NCBI RefSeq assembly: GCF_963678635.1
Contig: NC_087065.1
Location: 73,543,345 to 73,607,344 of the forward strand
Direction: 5' to 3'
DNA length: 64,000 nucleotides
DNA from: Symsagittifera roscoffensis
Lineage: Eukaryota; Xenacoelomorpha; Acoela; Convolutidae
Part shown: positions 1 through 12,109 of the stretch, piece after piece
Layout of the letters: every line of letters starts with the position of its first letter
How positions within the stretch are numbered: position 1 is the first letter of the stretch
Position numbers and translations under genes: made by a program
The notes under the pieces: model-generated
Seen by the model: the letters and a program-made list of their open reading frames with translations, nothing else
The model's database searches: none
Told to the model about the DNA's origin: nothing

Positions 1-860
1 CAACAGCAGACAGCGTGGTCGAAAACTTGGAAAAGCACGTTAAATGTATTAAATTTTGAGCCGCAAGAGAAACTAGATATATCTGAGGCTGAAAAGGTCT
101 GCTCTAACATTTTGCAAGTATCCGAAATGAGTGAGAAGACTCAAGCAACACTAATGGGGATTTAATTTCGCGGTAGTCATCAGGGGGCTTCAAATTCAGT
201 ACAGCGACTCTATTCGAGACTTCAGATGCACCCATTTAATTATCAACAATTTTGCTCATGTCAATTATTGCGACACATTGTGGTTCAGATCAGTTGCTGC
301 TCGATCTAATCAATCGCAAACAAACGATACACGGAGAAAAACGCACCAGCACCCAATGAATCAAACGAATGGCGAGTCAAGCCACTGATGACGATATCTT
401 TACTCAAGAAAAGGAGAAGTATGCTAATGGTGAGCTCATTCTTCTGAAGTTTTTCAATAGTCTTGTTCAGCTAGTGCCGGAAAACGTTATGTTATAATGG
501 CGAACTATGGCTTACCCGAGCTCGGACTCAAAAACTGATCTCAAACTTGAGATCATTACTGAAGAAGACACCATAAGAAGTCGTCTCATATTAACATCGA
601 TGACGCCAATGTTGGGACCTCTCACCGTGAATCTGCTTATCCTGTATGGATAGGATAGCGTGTGCTGATTTTCCACCCAAATTTAGGCCTTTTTAGCTAA
701 AAAAAACTATGTGCCCTATGGTATGGATTTGATTTTAGCGATTAACATTTCGTATTTAATTACTCAAAAATGAAATTAGCCAGCCAGCTCACATAGTTCG
801 AAAGGACCGAAATTACGACCTAAGGTTCATTAAAATTATGCTAATAGCTGATTTAACATA
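1..860. other. AT-rich flank, no gene seen
   Basis: No open frame, splice-bounded exon, RNA gene or repeat that I could support. The sequence is AT-rich with scattered stops in all frames. Confidence 0.5.
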
Positions 861-1193
861 TCAGCCAAAATTGCTGAAAATGGTCACTTTATGAATCAGA
901 TCATCATGCTGAACTTTGCGGCGTTTTGGAAGCAGCGGGTCGTAACCTTTCGATGTACTCCATGAAGGAATTTGAGTCCAATATCTTCCTTCTTCTGAGG
1001 CATCTTTCATTGCAATGTAAGACATTTGGTCCTCTTTGGACGACTTCAGCAACCCAATATGAGTCAACCAGTCATCATTTGGTTCGTCCTTTAACAGGAA
1101 CAGTTGATACTTAGCGATTTGATTGCTGATTGGGCGCAATTCGGTCAGTAAGTTCACAACGCATATGACAATCGCGTACATACACTTTTTCAT
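861..1193 (-). CDS. possible small ORF or exon, unrecognised
   Basis: An open frame of about 110 codons starts at an ATG at 1193 and ends at 861. Its N-terminus has a short hydrophobic stretch (MYAIVICVVNLL), followed by a polar, charged body ending near GYDPLLPKRRKV. I do not recognise the product. It lies 300 bp downstream of the sphingomyelin synthase stop codon on the same strand, so it could be an exon of a neighbouring gene, part of a 3' UTR, or a chance ORF. Nothing seen here decides between these. Confidence 0.2.
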   Translation of the reverse strand: MKKCMYAIVICVVNLLTELRPISNQIAKYQLFLLKDEPNDDWLTHIGLLKSSKEDQMSYIAMKDASEEGRYWTQIPSWSTSKGYDPLLPKRRKVQHDDLIHKVTIFSNFG

Positions 1194-1495
1194 TTGCAAA
1201 CTACTAATATTGATTCTTCATGTAGTGTTATATAATATTAGCAGAATAAATTCAAAGCACCTGTCTTCTTGAATAAAATTGAAGGAAGAATTTGAAACGC
1301 CAAATGATGACTGCACTGCGTAATTGCACCATTAATTTTCAAAAGCAACATTAGATGTTCAACTCGATGACACACGAAAGCACGATTAACTGTCTAACTG
1401 ACAAATTATTTACACGATGACAAACAAAACTATATTAGTGTATTCAGAACACAGCTTTACGAAATGAGTTCAGCTCTCATCTGTCGATTATTGCA

Positions 1496-1851
1496 CTATT
1501 GCCACCAACTTGCAGTTCTGGCCATGAAGTTTAGAGGTCTGTATCCAGCGATGTAGTTCGAGATGGTCCTAGGAGAGACGAACTCGTTTGGCACTGGTCC
1601 CCCCACATTGCACTCAAAGAACACCACAATAGGGTGTAAGAAGTTGCGACACAAGAGATTGTAACGCGACTGTTTCTGAAGAGCAGGGAAGTTGGCAACT
1701 GTGTGGTAAGTCCAGAACATCCGAGTCACCAGGTAGTAAGCGACTATGACGTCTATGGTGTAGTGCTCGCGTGAGATGAGCACGAGGAAGATGCCGAATG
1801 TTGAGAAGATGAATGATGCAGACCTCAGAACCCGCAGGTTCGTTGGAGTGT
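1496..1851 (-). CDS. SGMS: sphingomyelin synthase exon 4 (His/Asp catalytic motif, C-terminus)
   Basis: The last exon follows the acceptor TTGGTTTCAG. It encodes REHYTIDVIVAYY (second catalytic His and the Asp) and the FWTYHTVAN block. It runs to a TAG stop at 1498-1496 after a cytosolic tail of about 70 residues. Confidence 0.85.
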
Positions 1852-4800
1852 CTGAAACCAAACGAAACGATTTTCACTTCTATGCAAATTCAACGTTCTA
1901 ATCGATAGGAGTTTGGTACTTCCAAATTTGAGTTTCAATGTACATTTTCCAAAGAATTTCTGCGCTAAACTATGGCTAAAAGCTTAATGATACCAAAGAG
2001 ATATGCACAACAAGCCTTTTCGAAGTTTGATTTTGTTCGTCAGGCCAAATTCCGTGCCATATTAAATACAAAAGATTTAAAAAAATTTCAACATTTTTTC
2101 AAATTTTAAAGTTTTCAAGTCTCACATATCAACAGCACATAAACGAATGAAAATTAGCCATCATGTAACACAAAAAAGTTCAACGTTCTGTTAAAGACTA
2201 TAATTTTGAAATTAACTCAAATACATTATAAACTAAAAAGGATAACAGTTCAGACTTGTCAGAATTAGGACTAATGATATGAAGAGGCGAAAAATAATTT
2301 CAATGAAATACACATTGTGCACAATTGCCAACCAAAACGAACCATTACATCTTGCTTTCTACTATCGAAAGCTTCTACAACTGTTCGCTTACATTCATTG
2401 ATGTAGAGATACAGTCCTGTGATTGAAATGGTGTGTCCGCTGAAAATCAGATCTCCGCAGTAGTTCTGACCGGCCACAGACAACCCGATGCGAGAGAACA
2501 GGGCAAACACTCGCGCCCAAGCTTCCATCACTGACCCAGCCTAAGGCACGAGGAACCGTGATATATTCATGAGGGGGGGGGGTGGTGTATGGGGTGGTAG
2601 AGGTAGGAAAACTATCAAAGCGAGCAAAGCATACGAGCCAGCCAAAAGATAACTCTGATTTGCGTCTCTGAATTGGGTCCTTTGCATTCAATCTGAATTA
2701 TGCTGAGCAGAAGCGCAGCAGAGCTTAACTACACTTCCTGTGTGAAAATGCAATAGACGAAGGAAATGAAGTGAATTTGAAAAGAAACCAAAAGTCAAAC
2801 CGCGAAAAAATCAACTTTTAAACTTTTCCTGAAAAAAATCACCGAGAAATATATCAGAATTATTACTCTTAAAAGCAGCTCATAAAATAGGTAAAATAAG
2901 CCTCGAATTCGTAAAATTTTGGCCATGAGTCGGATTCGAAGCTGCAACCTAGAGACTTGGAGTCTCGCATTCTCGCATCTGGGCCACGGGCCATTGCATA
3001 TTCATCAACACTCGCAAACAATACTGCAGCTATAGATGACAATAAGCTCCAAATGCTGAGCAACAAAAACACTACCAAATATAAAACATGAGAGTTGGAA
3101 AAGAGTAACAAAACACACAAACAGTTAGAAAAGAGTCAATGAAAGCGAGTAACAAACAAAAAAACTTTCATTTTTACAAGAAAAAAATTGTGGTCCTTAA
3201 GCTCTTAAAATTTCAACAACAATTTGTGATTGACACTTTTTTGATGAAGACAATTTAGGAAATCTGGATCGAAAGGTAAAACTTTTATTTCGCTGGAAAA
3301 TCTGATAACTAAAATTCATTTTCGAAGTTGAAGTCGACCATGTTTTTCGTGATCTTTACACTTTTGCTCTTCGATGGTGGAGATTGCCTTCCTTTTAAGA
3401 AAGGAAACGAACTGAACTTTAAAAAATCAAAAGTCGAAAAAACGAAAAAGTGGATTTGAGCCTGAACAAATTTTAAGACTTTTCCTGGAAAAAACAACTT
3501 ATCACGTTCATCGACTCTTAATAAAACTAGTGCTAAGAGCGGCGTTGAACTTCCAAGTAGCTTAAAAGTCTCACGCCATCAATAAAGCAGCGAATTTTTA
3601 ATGCTACAGATCGTGATTATAGCAAAAGTGCGACCAAATAAGCATTTTGTTTTCGAATGGGAAAAAAATCATACTACAACATTACGCTCTCTAGCTAGTT
3701 GAATAAATATCTGTTGTTTGTTGACCAAAAATATCTGTAGGCGATATGATTCTTTGAATTTTTAAATTTGTAAATGTTCAGTGTTCGATTTGACAAAGGT
3801 TGCTTTTTGCAGCTTTAAAAAACTCGTCAAAAAAATCCAGCCGCGAAAAAAGTAGGATGAACCGGAAAAAGATTAACCAGATGAAGACAATAACCGCTAT
3901 TACCTAAATCGGAACGACCTTAACCCCAATTTATTTATTCAAACTTAAAGCTCAACGTATACATTGGCCAAAAACTGAGGCATAATCCACTTGGTATGAA
4001 AACACAGATACAAAATACTACAAAATAAACTTTTTCGTCTGCAATAAATAACAATACCGGATTTACAAAGTCGTGTTATCAGAAACGAGCCACCTCATGA
4101 AAGGAATTGCATTTTTTGAAAAATTAAGCGGAAAAAAACAAATATGTTATACCTTTGTCTCGGATGAGGCTCATAAACAACAAAACTGTAGTCATAAAAC
4201 GATTTCAAGCCATAAAACCAAAATTTCTACAGTTACAAACAAACATTTTCAAAAAATCGCTATAGCCGATATAACATAAGCTGAACTCGTTTAACCGAAA
4301 AAAAAAGTTATTCATAACCAGAGTTCGTAAATTTACAAATTACAAAACAATTTTCAATTATAGTTCTAGGAGCCCATGTAAAGCTAAAGGTACCTGTTTG
4401 ATTTTTTTTTCTGAATTTATTGAACTGATGCAGGATGAAATGGATAAAATCAAAAAGTCTAAATTATGGCTTCACCCAAAATCTTAGCTGTTTCTTTAAT
4501 AAACACAGAGGCTAAGCTTCGCTTCGCAAACACTAGCGCGAACATGACAAAAAATCAGCTCTATCAATTGCAATAAGAAAAAGTAGAATTAAGTCTCGAA
4601 TTAGCAAAAAAAATCGGCTACGTCTGAGATTCGAACCTGCGACCTCGCGATTAAGAGTCTCACACATAGCCAAACACTAGTCACAAATACACAGTTGCTA
4701 TGCAATTTCCAATGCTACAGTGAAATTTTCAAATAAGTTAACACACTTTAATGAACACTTTTATTTGCGAGTTAGGTTCGAAAAAAAAAGAAAATTCTTA

Positions 4801-7800
4801 ACAATACACTAAGTTGACGTTAGTGTAAACAGGTAAGATCAAACTGAAATTGGAATTTTCCCGATTATTTTTCCATAGCCAAACATTTTTCTTTCAAACT
4901 TTATGGCGTAGCCGCTTATGCACGCAGGCTTCTTACAATCTTATGCTTCGTACACGTGATATCAGATTCAATTGATCTATTTCCGAGAAAAGTTTTAAAA
5001 CGGACCAAAAATCAAAACATTGGCTTGCTCAGAGCCAAACATTTTTTCTACAAACTTTATAGCGTAGCCGCTTAAGCACGGAGGCTTCTTACAAAATCAT
5101 GCCTCGTACCTCGACATACGAGTCGGCTGGACCTTTTTCGAGAAAGTTCTATAAAATTTAAAACGGACAGCCATAATTTAGTAAGAAAACTTGGACGTAG
5201 CCGCTTATACAGGGGAAACTTCTTCTGATAATTTTGATTAAACACAAAATCTCAGATTAGTAAGTACAGAAATCGAGACCGCAGCGGAGCTTTCCCCAAA
5301 CTGTCCTATCCATTGAATCCAAACTGTTCTATCCATTGAACGGGTAGGGTAGTTTTCGATTTTAAAAAAACCAAAAATTCGGGTAAAAAATTCCAACAGA
5401 CTTTTTCGAAGGCTGCAGAAAGTGAGGAACGGTAAAAAGAGACCAGGTGTATATGCAGGATCACCGGGAATGGAGCGGTCTTTCTATTGGTACCAGCTTT
5501 TTTAAACGGAAAAATTTGTTTTTGAGAAAACATTTGGAGAAAAATGAAAAAAATTTCCAGTCTAAAAAAAACCAAATCCCATACATTTTCAAAATACATA
5601 ATTTTTCAAATTTTAGTCACAGAGGCGAAGCTGTAGTTCATGAACACAAGCATAACTAGCCAATAAACAGATGTAGGCAATGTGATTGCTTTAAAATCAA
5701 TCGTTTAACTTGCACTATTCACCGAATATTATTGAGTATAATTTGACTACAATTTAGCAGACGATCTAAAAATTAAATCTGAAGTCAAGCCGCAACAAAA
5801 TTTGAGCGCGAAAAAAGTTTTCCTGGGAAAAATTTGAAAAAGTACAAAACTAAATGCATTTCTTTTCTTAGTTCAATGACACTCAAAAACGTCAAAAAGG
5901 GGCTCCAAAAGCGGCAATAAAAACCAAGTTTGCCTGATTAACTTGAAAATACAAAATCATCGAGACCACGATATTATAATTTAAGCTGCTCGATAAAGAG
6001 AGAGTCGCTGGCTTTAACCAATTAGCTCTGGCGTCTGATTTTGAGGCCAAACTAATTCTTAGACATCAGGCAGCGAAAAAAGAGGTTTAATAAAGCGGAT
6101 ACAACTGGATCAAGCTGTTTAATTACGAAAGAATTTTTGCACTAAAATCTGCATAAGATAAGCGACAAAGTTTTTAATATTGAGTCTAATCATACAAACC
6201 TCATACAAATACAATACACATACTGCGCGACATTGAAGATTTTTGCTAACTTTTTGCGAATCAAGATTTTTGCTAACTTTTTCCTCATAACAAAAATAGT
6301 TGAAGAAGCTGTAAAATCTTACAGACTAACGCGTTTGAAGCAAATGTGATCCCATTTCAGTCTATACTGAATTCAAATTTCCGCGCAAATTTCGAAGAAA
6401 ATTATGCCTGAAATTAACCACGAAAACCCAGTTTTGATCCAGCGAAAAAAGGTATGTTTATGGCTTAACATTGCTTTATTTCTTTTGCTGCCCTTAAAAA
6501 GGTAATCGTTTTTTAGAACTATGAAAAATCAAGGTACTAAACTTTATTCCAGAAATTGAATTAGATAAAACAGACCATTTTTTACGTTATTTTTGCCCAA
6601 AATTTTTATCTTAAGCTTAATTTCTAGGCAAGCTGTCAATTATTGTTGCTATCTATCACAGCTAGCGCATGGTTTTTGCAAACTCTGAAATCATTCACTT
6701 TAAAAACACTTTTGGCTCAATGAAAATTTGCCTTTGCGTTTTCAATGTCGCCCAGTATACTTGAAATCCAGAAAGGAAATTACGTGTTTTTATGCGCTAT
6801 TAGTTATGCCAGAGCATTCTTCATGAAAGCGCACGATTTCTATTTCTTCACAACGCATTGGCAAGTAGCGAACGCTTGCTTCGCTGCGCTTACATTCATC
6901 GCGATTACTTTTGGACAGGTGCATCAGTATTTGCCACTATTCTAAAACGTTCTGCTCAATTTGATTCTTTAACACGCTTGAACTTTTTATTCGTCAATTC
7001 ACGCATATTCAAAATGATACAATCCATCAATTCACGTATATTCAAAACTCTGCAATCCAATGACATAATCAATGGAGCACATTTTCCATTTTTTGCTCAA
7101 AGGATCACATTTTGTTTTCGACTTCAATCCGCCCAATATATTTTTCACCTTTTACAGCCACGCCCATAGGAAAATTGCGTATATATATTTAATAAACGAA
7201 TAAGTAACTTACTGGCGTTGCACATTGTTTATCTGTTCGTGGGTTTGGAAGAGTCGTCACATACACGCATACTCCTCGAAACAGATACAGCAACCCCATC
7301 ATAACAAAAATACGGCGAAATATGATCCATCTGAAACAGGAACCGAATGATGAAATAACGAAATTAATAAATAAACCATGAACTTTTTTCAAAAAACATC
7401 AAATATTAACCCAAGCACTCATTTGAATTACCCAATAAACATTACCCAATCAGCACTTTGTAATGGATAAAAAAATCAAAAAAAGTACGCGCACTAATAG
7501 GCTCCTGAAGACTAAATTAGTTCACATGACTATAATTAGTTCGAAGCGACAAAGTTTCTAAATTGCTGCAAGCCAATTAAGGTAAAATAACGTTACTCGA
7601 CTGATAGTTTTTGAGGTCTGGTATTCAACTCTCGTAATTAGACCTTTAGTTAAAAGCTTTTTCGCCATTCAGCAACTTTAAAACATTAGCAATGATAAAA
7701 AAGGATAGCCGGTTGCTGTGCAAATCGCACAGAATGTTCCGATCATACTCTTTTCTTTTTTTTCAAATTCTGGTTTTTGCGCGTGGTGTGATCAAAGGAT

Positions 7801-9001
7801 CTGAACGACAGCCTAAAACGTAGGCATATTCAATGCTCTTAGTAAAATAGGCAAGATGGACAACAGTTTTTATGCAAAAACAAGTAAAAAAGCTTAAAAA
7901 ACTTGAAAAATTTCCAAATTTTCATACTTTTATCCGGGAAGATGTTAAAGAAAAGACTTAACAAGCCTTGAGAAACAATGACCGAGCGGCAAATAAGATG
8001 AAAAAACTTGGGTCGACGCTCGTTAAGTCGAAAATAAAACTGTTGACATAAAAAAAACATTTTAGCTATAAAACTTTTTTAAGTTTAACTTTAACGATCA
8101 ATCCCCCCAGAGACAAAAAAGCATTGTAAATAATTCTCCCTTAAAACTATGCAATAAAAATTAGTAGTTCCGATATAACATATGCCGAACTTATTAAAAA
8201 ATACAAAAAAAAATAAAAATCAGAGTTGGTAAATTTACAAACTACAGAGCAACTTTCAATAATATTAAAAACAGTTTGAATCAAAAATTAGAAAAGCCCA
8301 TCATTGAAAAAGACACCTAAAAACATACCAGATATTAAAAAATGCATTTCAAAAACGGAAAATCAGTCGTCAGAAACTGGGACCAAAACCACAAAACCAA
8401 ATAAAATCAACATTTTTTTCAATATTATATTTGAAAAACTTAATTACTACCCAATTGAACTATAAATCAGTTTTATTTGAATTTTACAAAAAAAATTAAG
8501 CATGCCAGGCTTTAAGCTAGCAAAGTTTCGGCAAAATGTGTTAGAAAAAATTCGGCAAAGTGTAAGTTTACGGAAAAAAAGTCTAACGCCCGATTACAAG
8601 TCACTTGCTCTCTCAAGTGGAAAACCACCCGAATATAAAAGTCCTTGCAATGGTCTTCTTTGCAATGGTCGGAACAAAAACTACATTGCTTACTTATGAT
8701 GATGCAGCAAGATGATCACAAGCATGGTGATTATAAGACATAACATTATACATTCAGCCAGCTGAAATGCAAACTCAGTCCTTGGAAACAGGTCGAACAA
8801 GAAATCAGGCAGTGGCGGTTGTGTCATAGGAACTCTGTCGTTGTTCAGAACAATCATCGCCGAGGCGAAACCAGTGCCCAAGACCGTAACGCCGAATGCC
8901 AGAAGACATTTGATCTTCTCTGGTGGGGGCGACGATCCATTGATCGGCTTCTGATCCACCGGACTCAGACTGACTAGGTCTATAGCAGCCTCATCTGTCA
9001 T
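1496..9001 (-). CDS. SGMS: sphingomyelin synthase family protein, four coding exons
   Basis: A multi-pass membrane enzyme that moves phosphocholine (or a related head group) from phosphatidylcholine to ceramide in the Golgi or plasma membrane. Four exons (9001-8694, 7330-7213, 2540-2393, 1851-1496) join in frame into about 309 codons. Every junction has GT donor and AG acceptor, with phases 2, 0 and 1. Family signatures appear in order: first membrane segment followed by PPLPDFLFDLFPR, the RRIFVMMGLLYLFRGV helix with TTLPNP, the CGDLIFSGHT motif, and REHYTIDVIVAYY followed by FWTYHTVAN. The catalytic His-His-Asp triad (SGHT; HYTID) is complete. No SAM domain precedes it. An upstream exon may exist, because the frame stays open above ATG 9001. 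Intron lengths are 1363, 4672 and 541 bp, and the middle one is rich in repeats. Substrate (ceramide phosphoethanolamine versus sphingomyelin) cannot be judged here. Confidence 0.88.
2393..2540 (-). CDS. SGMS: sphingomyelin synthase exon 3 (first catalytic histidine)
   Basis: A 148-bp exon with acceptor CCTTAG and donor GTAAGC. It encodes the CGDLIFSGHT block holding the first catalytic His and ends in phase 1 within a Tyr codon completed by exon 4. Confidence 0.82.
2870..3070 (-). repeat. tRNA-derived SINE-like copy A
   Basis: Read on the minus strand, a tRNA-like core (CGAGACTCCAAGTCTC, then GCTTCGAATCC resembling a B box) is followed by an AT-rich tail. It matches copy B at 4570-4750 beyond the tRNA-like part on both sides, so the two are dispersed copies of one family and not functional tRNAs. 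Confidence 0.5.
4050..4360. repeat. dispersed repeat, copy 1
   Basis: Shares CCGATATAACATA, GAACT, and CAGAGTT.GTAAATTTACAAA with the copy at 8040-8285 over roughly 250 bp. The class is unknown. Confidence 0.5.
4570..4750 (-). repeat. tRNA-Lys-like SINE copy B
   Basis: On the minus strand, GAGACTCTTAATCGCGAGG followed by GGTTCGAATCTC looks like a tRNA-Lys(CTT) anticodon arm and B box. The acceptor stem is not preserved. It shares flanking sequence with copy A. Confidence 0.55.
4876..5235. repeat. 156-bp tandem repeat, about 2.5 units
   Basis: Units start with AGCCAAACATTTTT (4877 and 5033) and share GTAGCCGCTTA at 4908, 5064 and 5197. The last unit is truncated and diverged. Confidence 0.7.
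7213..7330 (-). CDS. SGMS: sphingomyelin synthase exon 2
   Basis: A 118-bp exon between the acceptor TTCCTGTTTCAG and the donor GTAAGT. It carries the conserved WIIFRRIFVMMGLLYLFRGV helix and TTLPNP loop, and joins exon 1 through a split AAA codon. Confidence 0.8.
8040..8285. repeat. dispersed repeat, copy 2
   Basis: Lies in intron 1 of the sphingomyelin synthase gene and is diverged from copy 1 at 4050-4360. A short trace (CGATATAACTTAA) also occurs near 13818. Confidence 0.5.
8694..9001 (-). CDS. SGMS: sphingomyelin synthase exon 1 (first coding exon seen)
   Basis: Encodes about 102 residues from MTDEAAIDLVSLSP through two hydrophobic segments (the second is ECIMLCLIITMLVIILL). It ends in phase 2 at a GTAAGC donor (8693-8688). 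The open frame extends upstream to a possible GTG near 9034 and beyond, so the true start or a further 5' exon is uncertain. Confidence 0.75.
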
Positions 9002-9544
9002 ATGGTGATGCAAAAGTAGTATCGATTTGGCCACTAAATTATCGTCTATTACCCACTGTTTAGTCTCGTTCAGATAGGACTAAAACTCTTGCACATAGAC
9101 GAACGTAGTGCCAAATGATAAAACATCACATTTCTGAAAGTGTAACATCAAAGAATCGATATAACAATAAGATACAATGGCAAACATCAGAACTATATGC
9201 ATGACAACTGCTACTTTCAAGTGACAAACATCAACTTCAATGGCCATTTATGTGTTTTGTTTTGTTATAATTTGTTTCCTCTTCAAAACAAAAAATCAAA
9301 TCCATCTCACTTTAACGGACCAAGCGAGTAACAGAATAACAAAATTCGTAATACTTGCGTTAAATAACAAAAACTAGAACATAAAATTGAACAGAAACTT
9401 TGCAACACCAGCTAAAAAAAATAAAAAAACTCGTCAAAAAAGTCACAGTTTTCATACTTTTTAAAATCTTTAAAGCATTTCACGAGTTAATGCAATCCAG
9501 CCATTCTTTAGCAATATTATGATTCATAAAAGACTAGCGAGTCA
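9002..9544. other. presumed 5' flank or upstream intron of sphingomyelin synthase
   Basis: No convincing coding or RNA signal. The promoter or an upstream noncoding exon could lie here, but no core element stands out. Confidence 0.4.
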
Positions 9545-9830
9545 TATAAGTCACATCTCGGATACTAAAAGCAATTGAGCAGTTGGATTCATTTGGACGC
9601 AAGATTTCCCACTCTTGAGAGTAATCTCACAGTACCCAACAACAGCGTTGGATATTTCAAACCTTGAGAAACATCAAATTAAATTTACTTTAAATGTTAA
9701 GTTTTCTGAAAAAATCACAAAAGACGACATATCTCAAAATCCACCAAGATTTGAGCAGTAAAACTTGGGGATAAGATTCCCAACCCCCGAGAGTACTCTG
9801 ACAACCCCAACCACAGGTGCTTATTGCTCC
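9545..9830. repeat. two outlying diverged satellite monomers
   Basis: Two copies about 177 bp apart (CACATCTCGG near 9550, CATATCTCAAA near 9729). Each is followed by GAGCAGT, CAAGATT or TAAGATT, GAGAGTA and TCTGACA or TCTCACA, the same landmarks as the array at 12.1-13.7 kb. Confidence 0.7.
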
Positions 9831-10234
9831 GCCTCCCCGATTTGCATTAAGTAGAAAACATGTAGATTGTTAGAGGACAAACGTGGCCGCTCAAGAATTG
9901 TAGGGAAACGGAAGTTTCCTTGTTTGTAATTTGTAAAGATCATAACTTGAACTAGTTTGGCAAAAGTCATTGCTAATTTATGATGTCTGAAAACTGTCAA
10001 CGCATTAAATAACTTTGACAATCATGGAAACGCCTTGACGGGCGGGAGTAAATTTCATTTTATATAGTGTCAGCTAAAGCTGACAAAAGGTGCGAAAATC
10101 CGTATTCTGGGTAAAACCATTATTTACCCACACCAAGAATAGAAAGGGGGAAACCGGGGAACATCATAAAAATTGAACAATCAGAGCAGTCAGTTGGTTA
10201 ATAAATCATTCCCTGATAAACTTTTTCAATACTA
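9831..10234. other. noncoding stretch
   Basis: No gene or recognisable repeat was seen between the outlying satellite copies and the hAT-like element. Confidence 0.5.
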
Positions 10235-10242
10235 ATTCCTGT

Positions 10243-10663
10243 CAGGGATTTCGGGTACCCGACTTCTTGAGGAACCTGAACCGAAGGCCTGTACAGGAAC
10301 CGAGAACTGGACTCGGTCGGTTTCAATCACCAGGAACCCGAATCGACGTGAAAGACGGAACCGATCGATATCGACCTGAACTATGTGGGTTTTATATTAG
10401 ACAACAAGCATTACTAAACATTACTACAAAAGATGGAAATATTTTATTATCTTATATTAATTATCAAATTTTAGGAACCGACTTGGACCCGAATTTTAGG
10501 AACCGAATTGACAAAAATTGTCATAACATCGAAAAAATCGGCACTATTAGGAGTCGGAACGGAACAGTTGCCGGGTTTTTACATTATCGAGAACCGGAAC
10601 TGGAACCGATTTAACAGGAACCGGAAACGAACCTCTAGAACGGGACTGGAACCGAAAGACCTG
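10243..10663. mobile_element. hAT-like non-autonomous element, 421 bp
   Basis: Termini are CAGGGATTTCGG and, inverted at the other end, CAGGTCTTTCGG. Flanking 8-mers are ATTCCTGT (10235-10242) and TTTCCTGT (10664-10671), matching at 7 of 8. CAGG termini and 8-bp duplications are typical of hAT transposons. The interior is packed with degenerate GGAACCGAA-like words around an AT-rich core. The open frame across it is a by-product of this repetition, and no transposase is present. Confidence 0.65.
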
Positions 10664-10671
10664 TTTCCTGT

Positions 10672-11646
10672 AATTATCTCATAAGTCTGCGAGATCAAAT
10701 TTGAGTATAAACATTAGAGCATTTATAGATAATTCGAGTTTCCAATTTAACTTACACTCAATCCTTCTTCTATACCAAGAAAACACGTGTTGGGCTGATC
10801 CTACAGAATTAGTTTGAAAAAATTTGGCTAAAACAATCATAACAAATCTAATTTAGGCTGTTTTTGCTTTCACTTTTTTAAAATTCGTTTTTGCAACGCG
10901 TTTTTAACGTTGTCATTATGCAACAAAATTTGGCATGGCGAGCATATTCAGCCGTAATAACACCTTAAGCAAACATAACAATCGATAATTCCAGAAGACG
11001 GGGAAAGTGAAAAAGAGTCCTAACTTAAAAATTTAAACAATTTTTTTTACAATGATGTAACTGATTCTCATGCTGAAAGAAAATGCAACAACGCCTTTGA
11101 ATTCACGGTTTACGCGTAAAAGAAAAGTCATAACTTGATCTAAATATACAACTATCTGACAATTTTTTCCAGCCAATATCGCCGTTCGCCGTATATTCAA
11201 AGTCCTAGGCTACCCTAAACGAATACATGGGTTCGAGTTCGGCCCACGGCCAATGTTTTTAAAATGAGTTATTTATTTTTTATTTTCAGTTGCTCGAATT
11301 CAGGTCTGACTAAAAAACAAGCAACAGAAGTGGATTTCTACTGGAAGAAAATGCATCAAGAAAAAAGTGACAAAAATAAAATCATCAAATAACAAAAAGG
11401 GGACAAGACTGATATTGGGTTCCTGAAAACAACATGCATGAAAGACGGATCCGGCGTTTTTTGGTAAAATCTTGATTTTAAAAATGAATAAACGATCACA
11501 CTGTTTTTCAACATTCTAAGATCAAACATTTCTTCAGGGACCCATCTGAATTTCTGAGACTCAACTTTCATACCTCCTCTAAACCGACAAAAATTTTGCC
11601 TCCATGAGAGTATCTGGACAGTTTGAAACATTTCAATAAATTGAAA
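10672..11646. other. noncoding stretch
   Basis: AT-rich sequence without a supportable gene. A weak B-box-like word (GGGTTCGAGTTC near 11230) is not enough to call a SINE. Confidence 0.5.
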
Positions 11647-11985
11647 GATGGTCAAAACACGGCGACTAAACAGTTGTTCAGATGATGATGCATTGTGTCC
11701 TCATTGCGCGAAAATAGTTGCCGATTCTGATCAATCAATCCGATGTGATAATTGTTGTTCTTGGGTCCACTCAAGATATTCTAAAATGTACTGATTAAAA
11801 GTCACTGTCTTACAAGATCTTGTAATTTTTTTGAATCTGTTGAAAAAGTCAATCTTCAATAAAAAAAAGTTGGTCAACCGAGATGATACACCCTCAGACG
11901 CCTCTGTTACTTTCAAACAAATAAAACAAGCCATAGTTGACAAGGAGCTAAAACAAGTTAAAATACATCCACTATTACTACCAAT
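11647..11985 (+). pseudogene. LINE ORF1 remnant with PHD-like zinc finger
   Basis: Starts MVKTRRLNSCSDDDALCPHC and keeps a finger-like pattern CPHC..RCDNCCSWVH (Cys2, Cys2, then His), followed by a stop and a frame-disrupted helical, lysine-rich continuation. PHD-like fingers at the start of ORF1 are known in CR1/L2-type non-LTR retrotransposons. The frame is interrupted within 150 bp, and a satellite array separates this part from the rest of the LINE. Confidence 0.55.
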
Positions 11986-12109
11986 ATAACTAAAAACAAC
12001 TAGCGTTTAACGCACCTCCGGTGCTTCGAAATTTTTCGACAACTCATGAAAAACCGCATATATTAGAAACAACATCCGCAAAATTTTAGCGTACTCTGAC
12101 TGCACCCAA

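Larger units (their letters stand above)
2541..7212 (-). other. large repeat-rich intron 2 of sphingomyelin synthase
   Basis: A 4.7-kb AT-rich intron without coding signal. It hosts two tRNA-like SINE copies, a 156-bp tandem repeat and one copy of a dispersed repeat (listed separately). Confidence 0.7.

Noticed and set aside
4613-4690. Functional tRNA-Lys gene
   Set aside because: The acceptor stem does not pair, and the similarity to the copy at 2.9 kb extends beyond tRNA borders, so it is a SINE-like repeat.
10267-10614. 115-codon ORF as a gene
   Set aside because: It lies wholly within the miniature element and reflects its repeated GGAACCGA words.
11215-11255. Another tRNA-like SINE (B-box-like GGGTTCGAGTTC)
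   Set aside because: Only the B-box-like word is present; no A box or anticodon arm, and no match to the two intronic copies.
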